From NCBI RefSeq assembly GCF_001644195.2, contig NZ_LWBL02000016.1, forward strand, positions 62,001-126,000: a stretch of 64,000 nucleotides of DNA. The letters are read 5' to 3'. Each line of letters starts with the position of its first letter. Position 1 is the stretch's first letter. Below the pieces are notes generated by a model. That model made no database searches. It saw only the letters and a list, made by a program, of their open reading frames with translations, and was not told the origin of the DNA. Shown one piece after another: positions 8,038-17,155 of this stretch. The stretch comes from Bacillus marinisedimentorum. GTDB lineage: Bacteria; Bacillota; Bacilli; Bacillales; Bacillaceae_O. Both the position numbers and the translations under genes were made by a program.

Positions 8038-10191
8038 ATGAATACACTGCTGGTCATCAACTGGGTTGCAACTTTAATTGTAACCGGTTACGCACTTTAT
8101 TTGTTTGGCTACTTACTTAAAACAAGGTATGACTATATAAAGCTTGGCAAAGAAGAAGAGTTCACAAGCAATGTAAAAGAACGCCTCAATAACATCTGGA
8201 TCTATGTATTCGGCCAGAAAAAGCTGATGAAGGACAAGAAAAGCGGAACAATCCATGTCATGATGTTCTACGGATTCATCCTCGTCCAATTCGGCGCCCT
8301 TGATTTCATCTGGAAGGGGCTTGCGCCGGGTTCGCACCTGCCTCTCGGTCCGCTTTATCCAGGATTTACATTTTTCCAGGAAATCGTCACGCTCGTCATT
8401 CTTGTGGCAGTCATCTGGGCGTTTTACCGCCGCTATATCGAAAAGCTTGTCCGCCTGAAACAGAGCTTGAAGGCCGGGCTTGTATACTATTTCATCGGTA
8501 CGCTGATGATCACCGTCCTGCTTGGAAACGGCATGGAATTCATCTGGCATGGCAATGGGCTTGAATGGTCTGAACCAGTCGCCTCCGGAATTGCGGCGCT
8601 CTTCATGTGGATGAGCCCGACAGCAGCCGCTGTGATTTTTTATGTGTCCTGGTGGCTTCACCTGGTGACGCTCCTCGCCTTCCTTGTTTATGTGCCGCAG
8701 GGCAAGCACGCCCACTTGATTGCAGCCCCGGTCAATGTCTATATGAGTGCTGACGGCAAGCCGGGCAAGCTGCAGAAAATCAATTTTGAAGATATGGAAG
8801 ATGAAGAGGATGTCAGCTTTGGGGTCGGAAAGATTGAAGACTTCAGGCAGACGCAGATGATCGACTTTTATGCATGCGTTGAGTGCGGGCGCTGTACAAA
8901 TATGTGCCCGGCAACAGGCACCGGCAAAATGCTGTCGCCGATGGATATCATCCTTAAATTGCGCGACCACCTAACTGAAAAAGGGGCTGCAGTCACTTCC
9001 CAATCACCTTGGGTGCCGCAGTTCGCCTTCAATGATACAAAAGGGAACCAGCTTGCCATGCAGTCGGCATCACAGGGCCAGCAGGAAACAGCCGCGGCAG
9101 CGGAAGTGAGCCTGCAGGACATTTACAACACAAACTTGATCGGCGATGTCATCACGGAAGAAGAACTGTGGGCATGCACAACGTGCCGCAACTGTGAAGA
9201 CCAATGCCCGGTCATGAATGAACATGTCGACAAAATCATCGATTTGCGCCGTTATCTTGTTCTTACTGAAGGGAAAATGGATCCTGAAGCACAGCGTGCA
9301 ATGATGAATATCGAACGCCAGGGCAACCCGTGGGGTCTGAACCGCAAAGAGCGCGAAAACTGGCGCGACAGCCGTGATGATATTGAAGTGCCGACAGTGA
9401 AAGAAATGAAGAAGAGCGGCGAAGAATTCGAATACCTGTTCTGGGTAGGCGCGATGGGTTCTTACGATAACCGCAGCCAAAAAATCGCCCAGTCATTCGT
9501 GAAATTGATGAATGAAGCCGGCGTGAAATTCGCGATTCTCGGCAATAAGGAAAAGAACTCCGGCGATACTCCGCGCCGCCTCGGCAACGAATTCCTGTTC
9601 CAGGAGCTTGCTGAAAAGAATATCCAGGAATTTGAGAAAAATGAAGTGAAGAAAATCGTCACCACCGACCCGCATGCTTATAATATTTTGAAAAACGAGT
9701 ATCCTGATTTTGGGTTTGAAGCCGAAGTATATCACCATTCCGAGCTGCTGTATGACCTTGTTCAGGAGGGCCGCTTGAAGCCGAAATATGAAGTGAATGA
9801 AACGATCACCTTCCATGACTCCTGTTATCTCGGCCGCTACAACGAAGTGTACGATCCGCCGCGTGAAATCTTGAAAGCCATTCCGGGCGTCAAGCTTGTC
9901 GAAATGGATCGCAACCGTGATGAAGGCATGTGCTGCGGTGCCGGCGGCGGCCTGATGTGGATGGAAGAATCCACGTCGAACCGGGTCAATGTCGCCCGTA
10001 CCGAACAGGCTCTGGACACAAACCCTTCCGTCATCGGAAGCGCGTGCCCGTACTGCATGACAATGCTGAGCGACGGCACAAAAGCGAAAGAAGTGGATGA
10101 AGAAGTGAAAACACTCGATATTGCAGAACTGCTTGAATTGTCGATTGTCGGAAAGCCGAATAAAGGCGGCGAAGAAGAAATCGTGCATTAA
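8038..10191 (+). CDS. fadF: Membrane-anchored iron-sulfur oxidoreductase FadF (YwjF)
   Basis: A 717-residue protein. Residues about 1-240 contain several membrane segments resembling a nitrate-reductase gamma/HdrE-like anchor; then two 4Fe-4S motifs, CVECGRCTNMCP (from about 280) and CTTCRNCEDQCP (from about 380); then two CCG-type cysteine-rich domains (SCYLGRYNE near 600 and CCGAGGG near 632). This is the layout of proteins thought to pass electrons from acyl-CoA dehydrogenase, via electron-transfer flavoprotein, to menaquinone. It stands first in the beta-oxidation block and behind a FadR-type operator. An AGGGGATAGAAG ribosome site precedes the ATG. Confidence 0.93.
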   Translation: MNTLLVINWVATLIVTGYALYLFGYLLKTRYDYIKLGKEEEFTSNVKERLNNIWIYVFGQKKLMKDKKSGTIHVMMFYGFILVQFGALDFIWKGLAPGSHLPLGPLYPGFTFFQEIVTLVILVAVIWAFYRRYIEKLVRLKQSLKAGLVYYFIGTLMITVLLGNGMEFIWHGNGLEWSEPVASGIAALFMWMSPTAAAVIFYVSWWLHLVTLLAFLVYVPQGKHAHLIAAPVNVYMSADGKPGKLQKINFEDMEDEEDVSFGVGKIEDFRQTQMIDFYACVECGRCTNMCPATGTGKMLSPMDIILKLRDHLTEKGAAVTSQSPWVPQFAFNDTKGNQLAMQSASQGQQETAAAAEVSLQDIYNTNLIGDVITEEELWACTTCRNCEDQCPVMNEHVDKIIDLRRYLVLTEGKMDPEAQRAMMNIERQGNPWGLNRKERENWRDSRDDIEVPTVKEMKKSGEEFEYLFWVGAMGSYDNRSQKIAQSFVKLMNEAGVKFAILGNKEKNSGDTPRRLGNEFLFQELAEKNIQEFEKNEVKKIVTTDPHAYNILKNEYPDFGFEAEVYHHSELLYDLVQEGRLKPKYEVNETITFHDSCYLGRYNEVYDPPREILKAIPGVKLVEMDRNRDEGMCCGAGGGLMWMEESTSNRVNVARTEQALDTNPSVIGSACPYCMTMLSDGTKAKEVDEEVKTLDIAELLELSIVGKPNKGGEEEIVH

Positions 10192-10235
10192 TGGCAGGAT
10201 AAACGCGAGCGTAATCGAATAGGTATATACAGGGA

Positions 10236-10259
10236 AGGTGTGCATATATGTGTACACCT
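10236..10259 (+). terminator. Weak hairpin after fadF
   Basis: AGGTGT (10236-10241) and ACACCT (10254-10259) close an alternating AT loop; the tail CCTTGTTTGG is poor in T. It may partly separate fadF from the thiolase gene. Confidence 0.35.
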
Positions 10260-10273
10260 CCTTGTTTGGCAGT

Positions 10274-10299
10274 AATCCGAGCGAGCGTTCAGTCGGATT
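10274..10299 (+). promoter_or_regulatory. 26-bp palindrome, probable TetR-family operator
   Basis: Outer arms AATCCGA (10274-10280) and TCGGATT (10293-10299) are perfect and enclose GCGAGCGTTCAG, itself partly symmetric. Size and symmetry fit a TetR-family operator. The TetR gene at 16454 in the same block is the obvious candidate for the binding protein; this is inference. Confidence 0.5.
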
Positions 10300-10357
10300 T
10301 TCCAGCCCAAAGCCCGCCAGCTGGAAACGGAAAGCGTTCCATTTTCAGCACCAATTT

Positions 10358-10371
10358 TGAAAACGTTTACG
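10358..10371 (+). promoter_or_regulatory. Catabolite-responsive element (CRE) upstream of the thiolase gene
   Basis: TGAAAACGTTTACG matches the CcpA site consensus TGWAANCGNTNWCA at all but the last position. The mmg operon of B. subtilis is catabolite-repressed, so CcpA control of these genes is plausible. Confidence 0.6.
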
Positions 10372-10431
10372 AAGGGATATCCATCCCTTTTGAATATCTC
10401 TACCATGACTATTTTTACAGGGGGAATGAAT

Positions 10432-11616
10432 GTGGGGAAAACTGTGATTCTCGATGGATCAAGAACACCATTCGGAAAATTCGGAGGGAGCCTGAGCAGC
10501 CTTCAGGCCGTTGAACTTGGCGGCATCGCCATTAAGGAAGCGCTTACGCGTGCAGGGGTGGCGGCTGAAGACGTCAACGAAGTGATCATGGGCATGGTGC
10601 TGCAGGGCGGCCAGGGCCAGATTCCTTCTCGCCAGGCGGCGCACAACGCCGGCATCCCGTGGAATGTCAAAACGGAAACGGTCAACAAAGTGTGCGCATC
10701 TGGTTTGCGCAGCGTGACACTCGGTGACCAGATCATCCGGGCCGGTGACGAGGAAGTCATTGTGGCGGGTGGAATGGAGTCGATGAGCAATGCACCGTAC
10801 TTCATGCCGAAAGCTCGCTGGGGACTCCGCATGGGAGACGGAAAAGTGAAGGACTTGATGGTTCATGACGGTTTGACATGCTCGTTCCAGGGCGTCCACA
10901 TGGGTACGTATGGAAATGAAATTGCTGCTGAATATGAAATTTCCCGTGAAGATCAGGACAACTGGTCATTCAGGAGCCATGAGCGGGCCGCAAAGGCAAT
11001 GGATGATGGCAGAATGGGCGAAGAAATTGTTGCTGTTGAAGTGCCGCAGCGCAAGGGCAACCCTGTCACGGTCAGCCAAGATGAATCACCGCGCCGCGAC
11101 ACAACGGTCGAAAAACTCGGCAAGCTGAAGCCGGTATTCCAGAGTGACGGAACGATCACCGCCGGAAATGCACCGGGAGTCAACGACGGAGCGGCAGCTA
11201 TGGTGCTCATGTCTGAAGAACGGGCGGAAAAAGAAGGCCGGAAGCCGCTGGCGACTGTCCTTGCCCACACAGCGCTTGCTGTCGAAGCGAACCGTTTTCC
11301 GGAAACGCCAGGGCTTGTCATTAACGAACTGCTCGAAAAGACAGGCAAAAACCTTGAGGACATCGACCTGTTCGAGATCAACGAAGCATTTGCAGCCGTT
11401 GCGCTGACAAGCGGAAAAATCGCCAAAATCGATCCTGAGAAAGTGAATGTAAACGGCGGGGCGGTTGCACTCGGACATCCGATCGGAGCGAGCGGGGCGC
11501 GGATCATCCTGACACTTGCTTATGAACTGAAACGCCGCGGGGGCGGAACCGGAATTGCAGCAATCTGCAGCGGCGGCGGCCAGGGTGACGCAGTCATGAT
11601 TGAAGTAAAGCCTTAA
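10432..11616 (+). CDS. mmgA: Acetyl-CoA C-acetyltransferase (thiolase, MmgA type)
   Basis: A 394-residue thiolase that cleaves 3-ketoacyl-CoA or condenses two acetyl-CoA. The nucleophilic Cys is in [10 protein letters not shown] (Cys88), the active-site His in [10 protein letters not shown], and the second Cys in CSGGGQGDA near the C-terminus. An in-frame extension of 25 codons exists, but GTG at 10432 is chosen because an AGGGGG ribosome site sits eight bases ahead and homologues start at GKTVILDG. It heads the mmgA-mmgB-mmgC set. Operator, CRE and hairpin lie in the gap after fadF, so it probably has its own promoter. Confidence 0.93.
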   Translation: MGKTVILDGSRTPFGKFGGSLSSLQAVELGGIAIKEALTRAGVAAEDVNEVIMGMVLQGGQGQIPSRQAAHNAGIPWNVKTETVNKVCASGLRSVTLGDQIIRAGDEEVIVAGGMESMSNAPYFMPKARWGLRMGDGKVKDLMVHDGLTCSFQGVHMGTYGNEIAAEYEISREDQDNWSFRSHERAAKAMDDGRMGEEIVAVEVPQRKGNPVTVSQDESPRRDTTVEKLGKLKPVFQSDGTITAGNAPGVNDGAAAMVLMSEERAEKEGRKPLATVLAHTALAVEANRFPETPGLVINELLEKTGKNLEDIDLFEINEAFAAVALTSGKIAKIDPEKVNVNGGAVALGHPIGASGARIILTLAYELKRRGGGTGIAAICSGGGQGDAVMIEVKP

Positions 11617-11662
11617 CATATACCAGCAGCTGAAGCGAATATTGAAAAAGGGGAGAAGCAGA

Positions 11663-12514
11663 ATGGACATTAAAAAAGTGATGGTAATCGGAGCGGGACA
11701 GATGGGTTCCGGCATTGCCCAGGTATGTGCAATGAGCGGATACGAGGTTTTTCTTCATGACCTGAAACAGGATTTCATCGACCGCGGCATGTCAGGAATC
11801 AACAAAAACCTGTCCCGCCAGGTCGAAAAAGGACGGATGGCAGAAGAGGACAAAGAAGGGACTTTAAGCAGGCTCACGCAATCCACTGACTTGAACAATG
11901 CTTCGAGTGTTGATCTTGTCATTGAAGCTGCAGTTGAAAACATGGATGTGAAAAAGGACATTTTCAAGCAGCTTGATGAAATTGCCCCGGAACATGCAAT
12001 TCTGGCAACGAACACGTCTTCACTGCCGATCACCGAAATTGCGGCGGCAACAAATCGGCCGGAACAGGTCATCGGCATGCACTTCATGAACCCGGTGCCG
12101 GTCATGAAACTGATCGAAGTCATCCGCGGACTGGCGACTTCTGATGAAGTGTACAACACGATCGAGCAAATGTCGAAAGATCTCGGAAAAGTTCCTGTTG
12201 AAGTCAATGATTTTCCAGGATTCGTTTCAAACCGCATCCTTTTGCCGATGATCAACGAAGCGATCTATACGCTGCATGAAGGCGTTGCGGATGTCGAAGC
12301 GATCGACGAAGTGATGAAGCTGGGCATGAACCACCCGATGGGGCCGCTTACGCTTGCTGATTTTATCGGGCTTGATACGTGCCTGTACATTATGGAAACA
12401 CTCCACGAAGGCCTTGGTGATGATAAATACCGGCCGTGCCCGCTTCTTCGCAAGTATGTCAACGCCGGCTGGCTTGGCAAGAAGTCCGGCCGCGGTTTTT
12501 ACAAATATGAGTAA
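11663..12514 (+). CDS. mmgB: 3-hydroxybutyryl-CoA dehydrogenase (MmgB type)
   Basis: A 283-residue NAD-dependent dehydrogenase. The Rossmann motif is [14 protein letters not shown] (about residues 7-20), the HXGH-like catalytic region is [11 protein letters not shown], and the C-terminal helical domain has [11 protein letters not shown] and [12 protein letters not shown]. It interconverts 3-hydroxybutyryl-CoA and acetoacetyl-CoA. ATG 11663 is preferred over an upstream ATG because of the AAGGGGAGAAG ribosome site. It follows the thiolase at a short distance. Confidence 0.94.
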   Translation: MDIKKVMVIGAGQMGSGIAQVCAMSGYEVFLHDLKQDFIDRGMSGINKNLSRQVEKGRMAEEDKEGTLSRLTQSTDLNNASSVDLVIEAAVENMDVKKDIFKQLDEIAPEHAILATNTSSLPITEIAAATNRPEQVIGMHFMNPVPVMKLIEVIRGLATSDEVYNTIEQMSKDLGKVPVEVNDFPGFVSNRILLPMINEAIYTLHEGVADVEAIDEVMKLGMNHPMGPLTLADFIGLDTCLYIMETLHEGLGDDKYRPCPLLRKYVNAGWLGKKSGRGFYKYE

Positions 12515-12585
12515 TTGAGAGACAGATAGATCGAAAGCAGGGGAAGCAGCTTGATTCGCTTTCCCCCTTCAAAGGAGGGTCATAT

Positions 12586-13728
12586 ATGGATTTGCGGTTT
12601 ACAGAAGAACAGGAAATGATGAGGAAAATGGTCCGTGATTTCGCTCAGAAGGAAATCGCCCCGTTTGTGGAACGGATGGAGGAACATGATGAATTCCCCC
12701 GGGAAATCGTGAAAAAAATGGGCGAGCTCGGCTTGATGGGCATTCCGATTCCGGAAAAATACGGCGGCTCTGAAATGGACTTCACCTCTTATATCATCGC
12801 GATTAACGAATTATCAAAGGTAAGCGCGACTGTCGGTGTCATCTTATCGGTCCATACATCGGTCGGCACCAATCCGATCCTTTATTTCGGCAATGAAGAA
12901 CAAAAACAGAAATATATCCCGAAGCTTGCCTCCGGTGAGTATCTTGGCGCTTTTGCGCTCACGGAGCCAAGTGCAGGCTCTGATGCGGGCAGCCTGAAGA
13001 CGAAAGCGGTCAGGAATGGTGACCATTACGTCATCAACGGTTCGAAAGTGTTCATTACAAACGGCGGGGAAGCGGACACGTACATCGTATTTGCCTCAAC
13101 CGATCCGGATGCCGGAAGCCGCGGCATTTCAGCATTCATTGTCGAAAAAGATACTCCTGGCCTCGTCATCGGCAAAAAGGAAAAGAAGATGGGTCTGCAC
13201 GGCTCCAATACACTGCAGCTGTCCTTTGAAGATATGAAGGTGCCGGCTGAAAATCTCCTTGGTGAAGAAGGCCACGGTTTTAAAATCGCAATGGGCAACC
13301 TTGACGTCGGCCGCATCGGCATTGCCGCCCAGGCTCTCGGCATCGCGGAATCGGCACTCGAACATGCGGTAGCATATGCGAAAGAACGCCAACAGTTCGG
13401 AAAACCGATCGGCAGGCAGCAGGGTGTCGCCTTCAAAATCGCCGATATGGCGACAGAAGTCGAAGCAGCCAGGCTGCTCACCTATCATGCCGCCTATTTG
13501 CGGACGGAAGGACTGCCGACTGGAAAGGCAGCGTCCATGGCGAAAATGACAGCCTCCAACACGGCGATGAAGGCAGCAACCGAGGCGATCCAGGTATTCG
13601 GCGGCTACGGATACACGGAAGAATACCCGGTCGAGCGCCTGTTCAGGGACGCTAAGGTCACCCAGATTTATGAAGGGACAAACGAGATTCAGCATCATGT
13701 GATCAGCAAGTTTTTGATGAAGGATTGA
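12586..13728 (+). CDS. mmgC: Acyl-CoA dehydrogenase (MmgC type)
   Basis: A 380-residue FAD-linked short-chain acyl-CoA dehydrogenase. The family signatures [12 protein letters not shown] (FAD/substrate binding) and [10 protein letters not shown] (C-terminal, containing the catalytic Glu) are intact. Reading along its length it resembles B. subtilis MmgC more than AcdA, for example [15 protein letters not shown]. It oxidises a short or branched acyl-CoA and passes electrons to ETF, and presumably FadF. AAAGGAGGG precedes the ATG. The array at 13786 follows. Confidence 0.93.
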   Translation: MDLRFTEEQEMMRKMVRDFAQKEIAPFVERMEEHDEFPREIVKKMGELGLMGIPIPEKYGGSEMDFTSYIIAINELSKVSATVGVILSVHTSVGTNPILYFGNEEQKQKYIPKLASGEYLGAFALTEPSAGSDAGSLKTKAVRNGDHYVINGSKVFITNGGEADTYIVFASTDPDAGSRGISAFIVEKDTPGLVIGKKEKKMGLHGSNTLQLSFEDMKVPAENLLGEEGHGFKIAMGNLDVGRIGIAAQALGIAESALEHAVAYAKERQQFGKPIGRQQGVAFKIADMATEVEAARLLTYHAAYLRTEGLPTGKAASMAKMTASNTAMKAATEAIQVFGGYGYTEEYPVERLFRDAKVTQIYEGTNEIQHHVISKFLMKD

Positions 13729-13785
13729 GTGGGTTCGGTTAGAGGTTGGTTTGGTGAGTTGCCGAAATTGGCAGGAAGAGGACTG

Positions 13786-13951
13786 GGCGTGAGCAGGAGC
13801 GGAAGCAGGGCAGCGTTTGGCGTGAAACGGCCGGGTTATGGCGTGAAACGGCGGCTTTGGCGCGAAAATCGGTAGTATCAGCGCGAAACAGACAGCTTTC
13901 AGCGTGAAATCCTCGGAGTTTGGCGTGAAACAGGCTCGCTGCGGCGTGAAA
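13786..13951 (-). repeat. 21-bp phased TTTCACGCC array B (8 units, reverse orientation)
   Basis: On the plus strand the units read GGCGTGAAA and start at 13786 (degenerate), 13819, 13840, 13859, 13880, 13901, 13922 and 13943. Steps are 33, 21, 19, 21, 21, 21 and 21. Variants are GGCGCGAAA and AGCGTGAAA. The rest of this 517-base gap (13952-14245) is AT-rich around 14035-14080 and shows no gene; the acdA promoter should lie there. Confidence 0.85.
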
Positions 13952-14245
13952 ATGCGCCGCTCCTGTTCCAAATCATCCATAAAAGCCTCCAAACAGCATC
14001 GTATTCCCGCAACCCGGGTAAAAACTGCCTGAAATAGTTTAAAAACTTTTTAAATTTAAAAATCGCATGCCGGTAATCAAATTTTCCGTGATGTTGCTGA
14101 TTTCCTGTGCAGGCAGCCCCATGAATCGGACGGTACCCAACATCCGAAGCACCTGACAATTTAAAAATCAACCATTCAAAGAATGCCGGCGCCGAGTTCA
14201 GGACTGCAGCACAATATTAAATAGATTCCCAGAGGAGGAAATATT

Positions 14246-15388
14246 GTGAATTTCAAACTATCAGAAGAACATGAAATGCTCCGTAAAATGATCCGTGATT
14301 TTGCTAAAAATGAGGTCGCTCCGACTGCGGCTGAACGCGATGAAGAAGAACGTTTCGATAAAAAGATTTTCGATCAAATGGCTGAACTGGGCATCACGGG
14401 AATTCCATGGCCGGAAGAATACGGCGGGATCGGCAACGATTATCTCGGTTATGTCATTGCAGTTGAAGAACTGTCCCGTGTCTGCGCATCAACTGGCGTA
14501 ACACTTTCTGCTCATGTTTCGCTGGCAGGGTGGCCGCTGTTCAAGTTCGGAACGGAAGAGCAGAAACAAAAGTACTTAACTGCGCTCGCCGCCGGGGAAA
14601 AAATCGGTGCTTACGGCCTGACCGAGCCGGGATCCGGGTCTGATGCAGGCAATATGAAAACAACGGCGAAACGTGACGGGGACCATTATGTGCTGAACGG
14701 TTCCAAAATCTTCATTACAAACGGCGGCTATGCAGATATTTATATTGTATTCGCCCTTACCGATCCGGAGAAGAAGCAAAAAGGCGCAACCGCGTTCATC
14801 GTGGAAAAAGATTTCCCGGGCTTCTCCGTCGGCAAAAAAGAAAAGAAACTGGGAATCCGTTCGTCACCGACAACTGAAATCATTTTCGAGGATTGCCGCG
14901 TGCCGGTTGAAAACCGCCTCGGTGAAGAAGGCGACGGCTTCAAAATCGCGATGAAGACTTTAGATGGCGGCCGCAACGGCATTGCAGCCCAGGCAGTCGG
15001 CATTGCCCAGGGAGCGCTTGATGCTGCTGTTGAATATGCAAAAGAACGCGAACAATTCGGCAAACCGATCGGCCTGCAGCAAGGCGTCGGCTTCAAGCTC
15101 GCTGATATGGCGACACAGATCGAAGCGGCCCGCCTTTTGACCTACCAGGCGGCATGGCGCGAATCCGAAGGACTGCCGTACGGGAAAGAATCGGCGATGT
15201 CCAAACTGTATGCAGGCGATATCGCCATGCAGGTCACAACCGAAGCGGTCCAGGTATTCGGCGGCTACGGCTATACGAAAGACTATCCGGTTGAACGCTA
15301 CATGCGCGACGCGAAAATCACCCAGATTTACGAAGGCACAAACGAAATCCAGCGCCTTGTCATCTCCCGCATGCTGCTGACTGAATAG
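14246..15388 (+). CDS. acdA: Acyl-CoA dehydrogenase AcdA
   Basis: A 380-residue acyl-CoA dehydrogenase starting at GTG (14246) behind a GAGGAGGAA ribosome site. It carries [27 protein letters not shown] and [12 protein letters not shown]. Features such as the N-terminal [17 protein letters not shown] and [13 protein letters not shown] match B. subtilis AcdA, which lies between fadF and rpoE there. It is paralogous to the gene at 12586 but clearly distinct. Likely substrates are short- or branched-chain acyl-CoA thioesters, which fits the isobutyryl-CoA mutase downstream. Confidence 0.94.
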   Translation: MNFKLSEEHEMLRKMIRDFAKNEVAPTAAERDEEERFDKKIFDQMAELGITGIPWPEEYGGIGNDYLGYVIAVEELSRVCASTGVTLSAHVSLAGWPLFKFGTEEQKQKYLTALAAGEKIGAYGLTEPGSGSDAGNMKTTAKRDGDHYVLNGSKIFITNGGYADIYIVFALTDPEKKQKGATAFIVEKDFPGFSVGKKEKKLGIRSSPTTEIIFEDCRVPVENRLGEEGDGFKIAMKTLDGGRNGIAAQAVGIAQGALDAAVEYAKEREQFGKPIGLQQGVGFKLADMATQIEAARLLTYQAAWRESEGLPYGKESAMSKLYAGDIAMQVTTEAVQVFGGYGYTKDYPVERYMRDAKITQIYEGTNEIQRLVISRMLLTE

Positions 15389-15402
15389 GACTTTTGACTT
15401 AT

Positions 15403-15439
15403 GATTGCCTGGCAATTGCGAGGCAATTGCCAGGCAATC
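15403..15439. repeat. 17-bp perfect inverted repeat after acdA
   Basis: GATTGCCTGGCAATTGC (15403-15419) and its exact complement (15423-15439) are separated by GAG. The hairpin is very stable but has no T tract, so it is not a standard terminator. The TGCCTGGCA core is shared with the repeats near argS. Confidence 0.8.
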
Positions 15440-15443
15440 GAAC

Positions 15444-15467
15444 GGCAATGCAACAGGCAATGCAACA
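15444..15467 (+). repeat. Tandem duplication of a 12-mer before meaB
   Basis: GGCAATGCAACA occurs twice in immediate succession (15444-15455, 15456-15467), between the hairpin and the meaB ribosome site. Confidence 0.8.
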
Positions 15468-15492
15468 AAGTGAATCAACAAGGAGGAAACAA

Positions 15493-16479
15493 ATGATGCA
15501 CCCCCTCGCCGAACGGATACAAAAAGGAGAAGAACGGGCGCTGGCACGGGCGATCACATATGTTGAGGATGATCATCCGGAGAAGCTGGCTTTATTGAAG
15601 GACATTCATTCGCTGACAGGCAATGCCCATTATATTGGGCTGACCGGATCGCCGGGGGCGGGAAAAAGTTCGCTTGTGAACCGGCTGATCTCCCATCTTC
15701 GGTCGCTCAACCTGACAGTGGGCATCGTGGCGGTCGATCCGACGAGTCCTTTCAGCGGGGGAGCGCTTCTTGGCGACCGAGTGCGGATGGCGGAACATTT
15801 CACCGACCCGGGGGTGTTCATCCGCAGTATGGGGACGCGGGGAAGCCTTGGCGGACTGTCGAGAACAACAAAAGAAACAGTCCGGCTGATGGATGCATTC
15901 GGATTCGATGTCATTTTAATTGAGACGGTGGGAGTCGGCCAATCCGAACTCGACATCATGAAAATCGCCGATACGACAGCAGTCGTACTGACACCTGGAA
16001 GCGGTGACGCCGTTCAGGTATTCAAAGCGGGAATCATGGAAATCGCCGACTTGTTTGTCATCAATAAGTCAGATATGCCCGGTGTTCCAAAGCTTATGTC
16101 CGAAATTGAAAGCTTGCTTGATTTGATGAATACATCAGGAAAAAAATGGAACCCGCCGATCGTCAAAACGGTTGCTGCCCGTAACGAAGGCCTGCCGGAA
16201 TTATGGGAAACGATTGAGCGGCACAGAACGTTTTTGAGAGAATCGGGTGAAGGCGATCGGCGCCGGGCGCATCACCTTGAAGAAGAAGTGTATGAAGTCG
16301 CACATTACGAAATCATGCGCCGGCTCATTGAATCGGAAAAAAACACCGGCCCCAAGTGGCTGGAAAATCTGCGCACCGGCCAATCAGACCCATATTCCAT
16401 CGCCCGGGAAATTGCGGGCAAGTGGATAAATCGGCTGGAAGAGAGGGATGGGGATGAGAAAACAACAGGTACCAAGTAA
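15493..16479 (+). CDS. meaB: G3E-family P-loop GTPase MeaB (ArgK-like)
   Basis: A 328-residue GTPase that guards and loads B12-dependent acyl-CoA mutases. Walker A is GSPGAGKSS (residues about 52-60), followed by [19 protein letters not shown] and ETVGVGQSE (switch regions) and NKSD (base recognition). The frame is open for 33 codons upstream, but these run through the hairpin and tandem duplication, and AAGGAGGAAACAA immediately precedes the ATG at 15493. It overlaps the TetR gene by 26 bases and is co-directional with icmF, its probable client. Confidence 0.93.
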   Translation: MMHPLAERIQKGEERALARAITYVEDDHPEKLALLKDIHSLTGNAHYIGLTGSPGAGKSSLVNRLISHLRSLNLTVGIVAVDPTSPFSGGALLGDRVRMAEHFTDPGVFIRSMGTRGSLGGLSRTTKETVRLMDAFGFDVILIETVGVGQSELDIMKIADTTAVVLTPGSGDAVQVFKAGIMEIADLFVINKSDMPGVPKLMSEIESLLDLMNTSGKKWNPPIVKTVAARNEGLPELWETIERHRTFLRESGEGDRRRAHHLEEEVYEVAHYEIMRRLIESEKNTGPKWLENLRTGQSDPYSIAREIAGKWINRLEERDGDEKTTGTK

Positions 16480-17134
16480 CGTAAAGGATGAAAAGAAGGT
16501 CCAGCTGCGGAGAGACCAGATGATCAAAGGGGCGGTTACGTTATTCAAGGAAAAAGGATTCCACAGGACGACAACGCGGGAAATCGCTGCTGCTGCGGGC
16601 TTCAGTGTCGGGACGCTCTATGAATATATCCGTAAAAAGGAAGACGTCCTGTATCTCGTTTGCGACAGTATTTACGATCATGTCCAGGAGCGGATGCGCC
16701 AGGCGATCACACAGGAAGAAGGAAACCTTGCCGATTTGAAAAAAGCGATCGCCGCTTATTTTCTAGTAATGGATGAAATGCAGGATGAAGTGCTGGTGAT
16801 GTATCAGGAAGCAAAATCCCTCACAAAAGACGCCCTCCCATACGTACTCAAAAAGGAACTGGAAATGGTTGAACTGATTGAAGACGTCATTCGCAGTTGT
16901 GTGAGAAATGGAGATATCGAGTTGACGGAATCCGGAATCCGGCTCGGAGCCCACAATATTTTTGTCCAGGGACAGATGTGGGGGTTTCGCCGCTGGATAC
17001 TGCAAAAACAGTACACGCTGGAAGAGTATACGGAACTGCAGACAAACCTGCTGTTCAACGGCTTCCTCTATCAGAAAGGGAAGAGTGAGGCACTGAATAA
17101 CATGCAATTGTCATTTGGAAGAAAAGCTGAATAA
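16454..17134 (+). CDS. TetR/AcrR-family transcriptional regulator
   Basis: A 226-residue repressor-type protein. The N-terminal helix-turn-helix lies at about residues 30-60 (TTTREIAAAAGFSVGTLYEYI); the remainder is the helical ligand-binding and dimer domain. It overlaps meaB and precedes icmF by 21 bases, so it is part of the operon. An acyl-CoA ligand and autoregulation of this block are reasonable inferences; the 26-bp palindrome at 10274 is a candidate target. ATG 16454 is preferred to ATG 16448 on ribosome-site spacing. Confidence 0.9.
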   Translation: MRKQQVPSNVKDEKKVQLRRDQMIKGAVTLFKEKGFHRTTTREIAAAAGFSVGTLYEYIRKKEDVLYLVCDSIYDHVQERMRQAITQEEGNLADLKKAIAAYFLVMDEMQDEVLVMYQEAKSLTKDALPYVLKKELEMVELIEDVIRSCVRNGDIELTESGIRLGAHNIFVQGQMWGFRRWILQKQYTLEEYTELQTNLLFNGFLYQKGKSEALNNMQLSFGRKAE

Positions 17135-17155
17135 TAACAAAGGGGAGATGAGCGG

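Noticed and set aside
7805-8041. 78-codon frame ahead of fadF
   Set aside because: It starts with TTG inside the promoter region, has no ribosome site and no family resemblance; it is the fadF leader.
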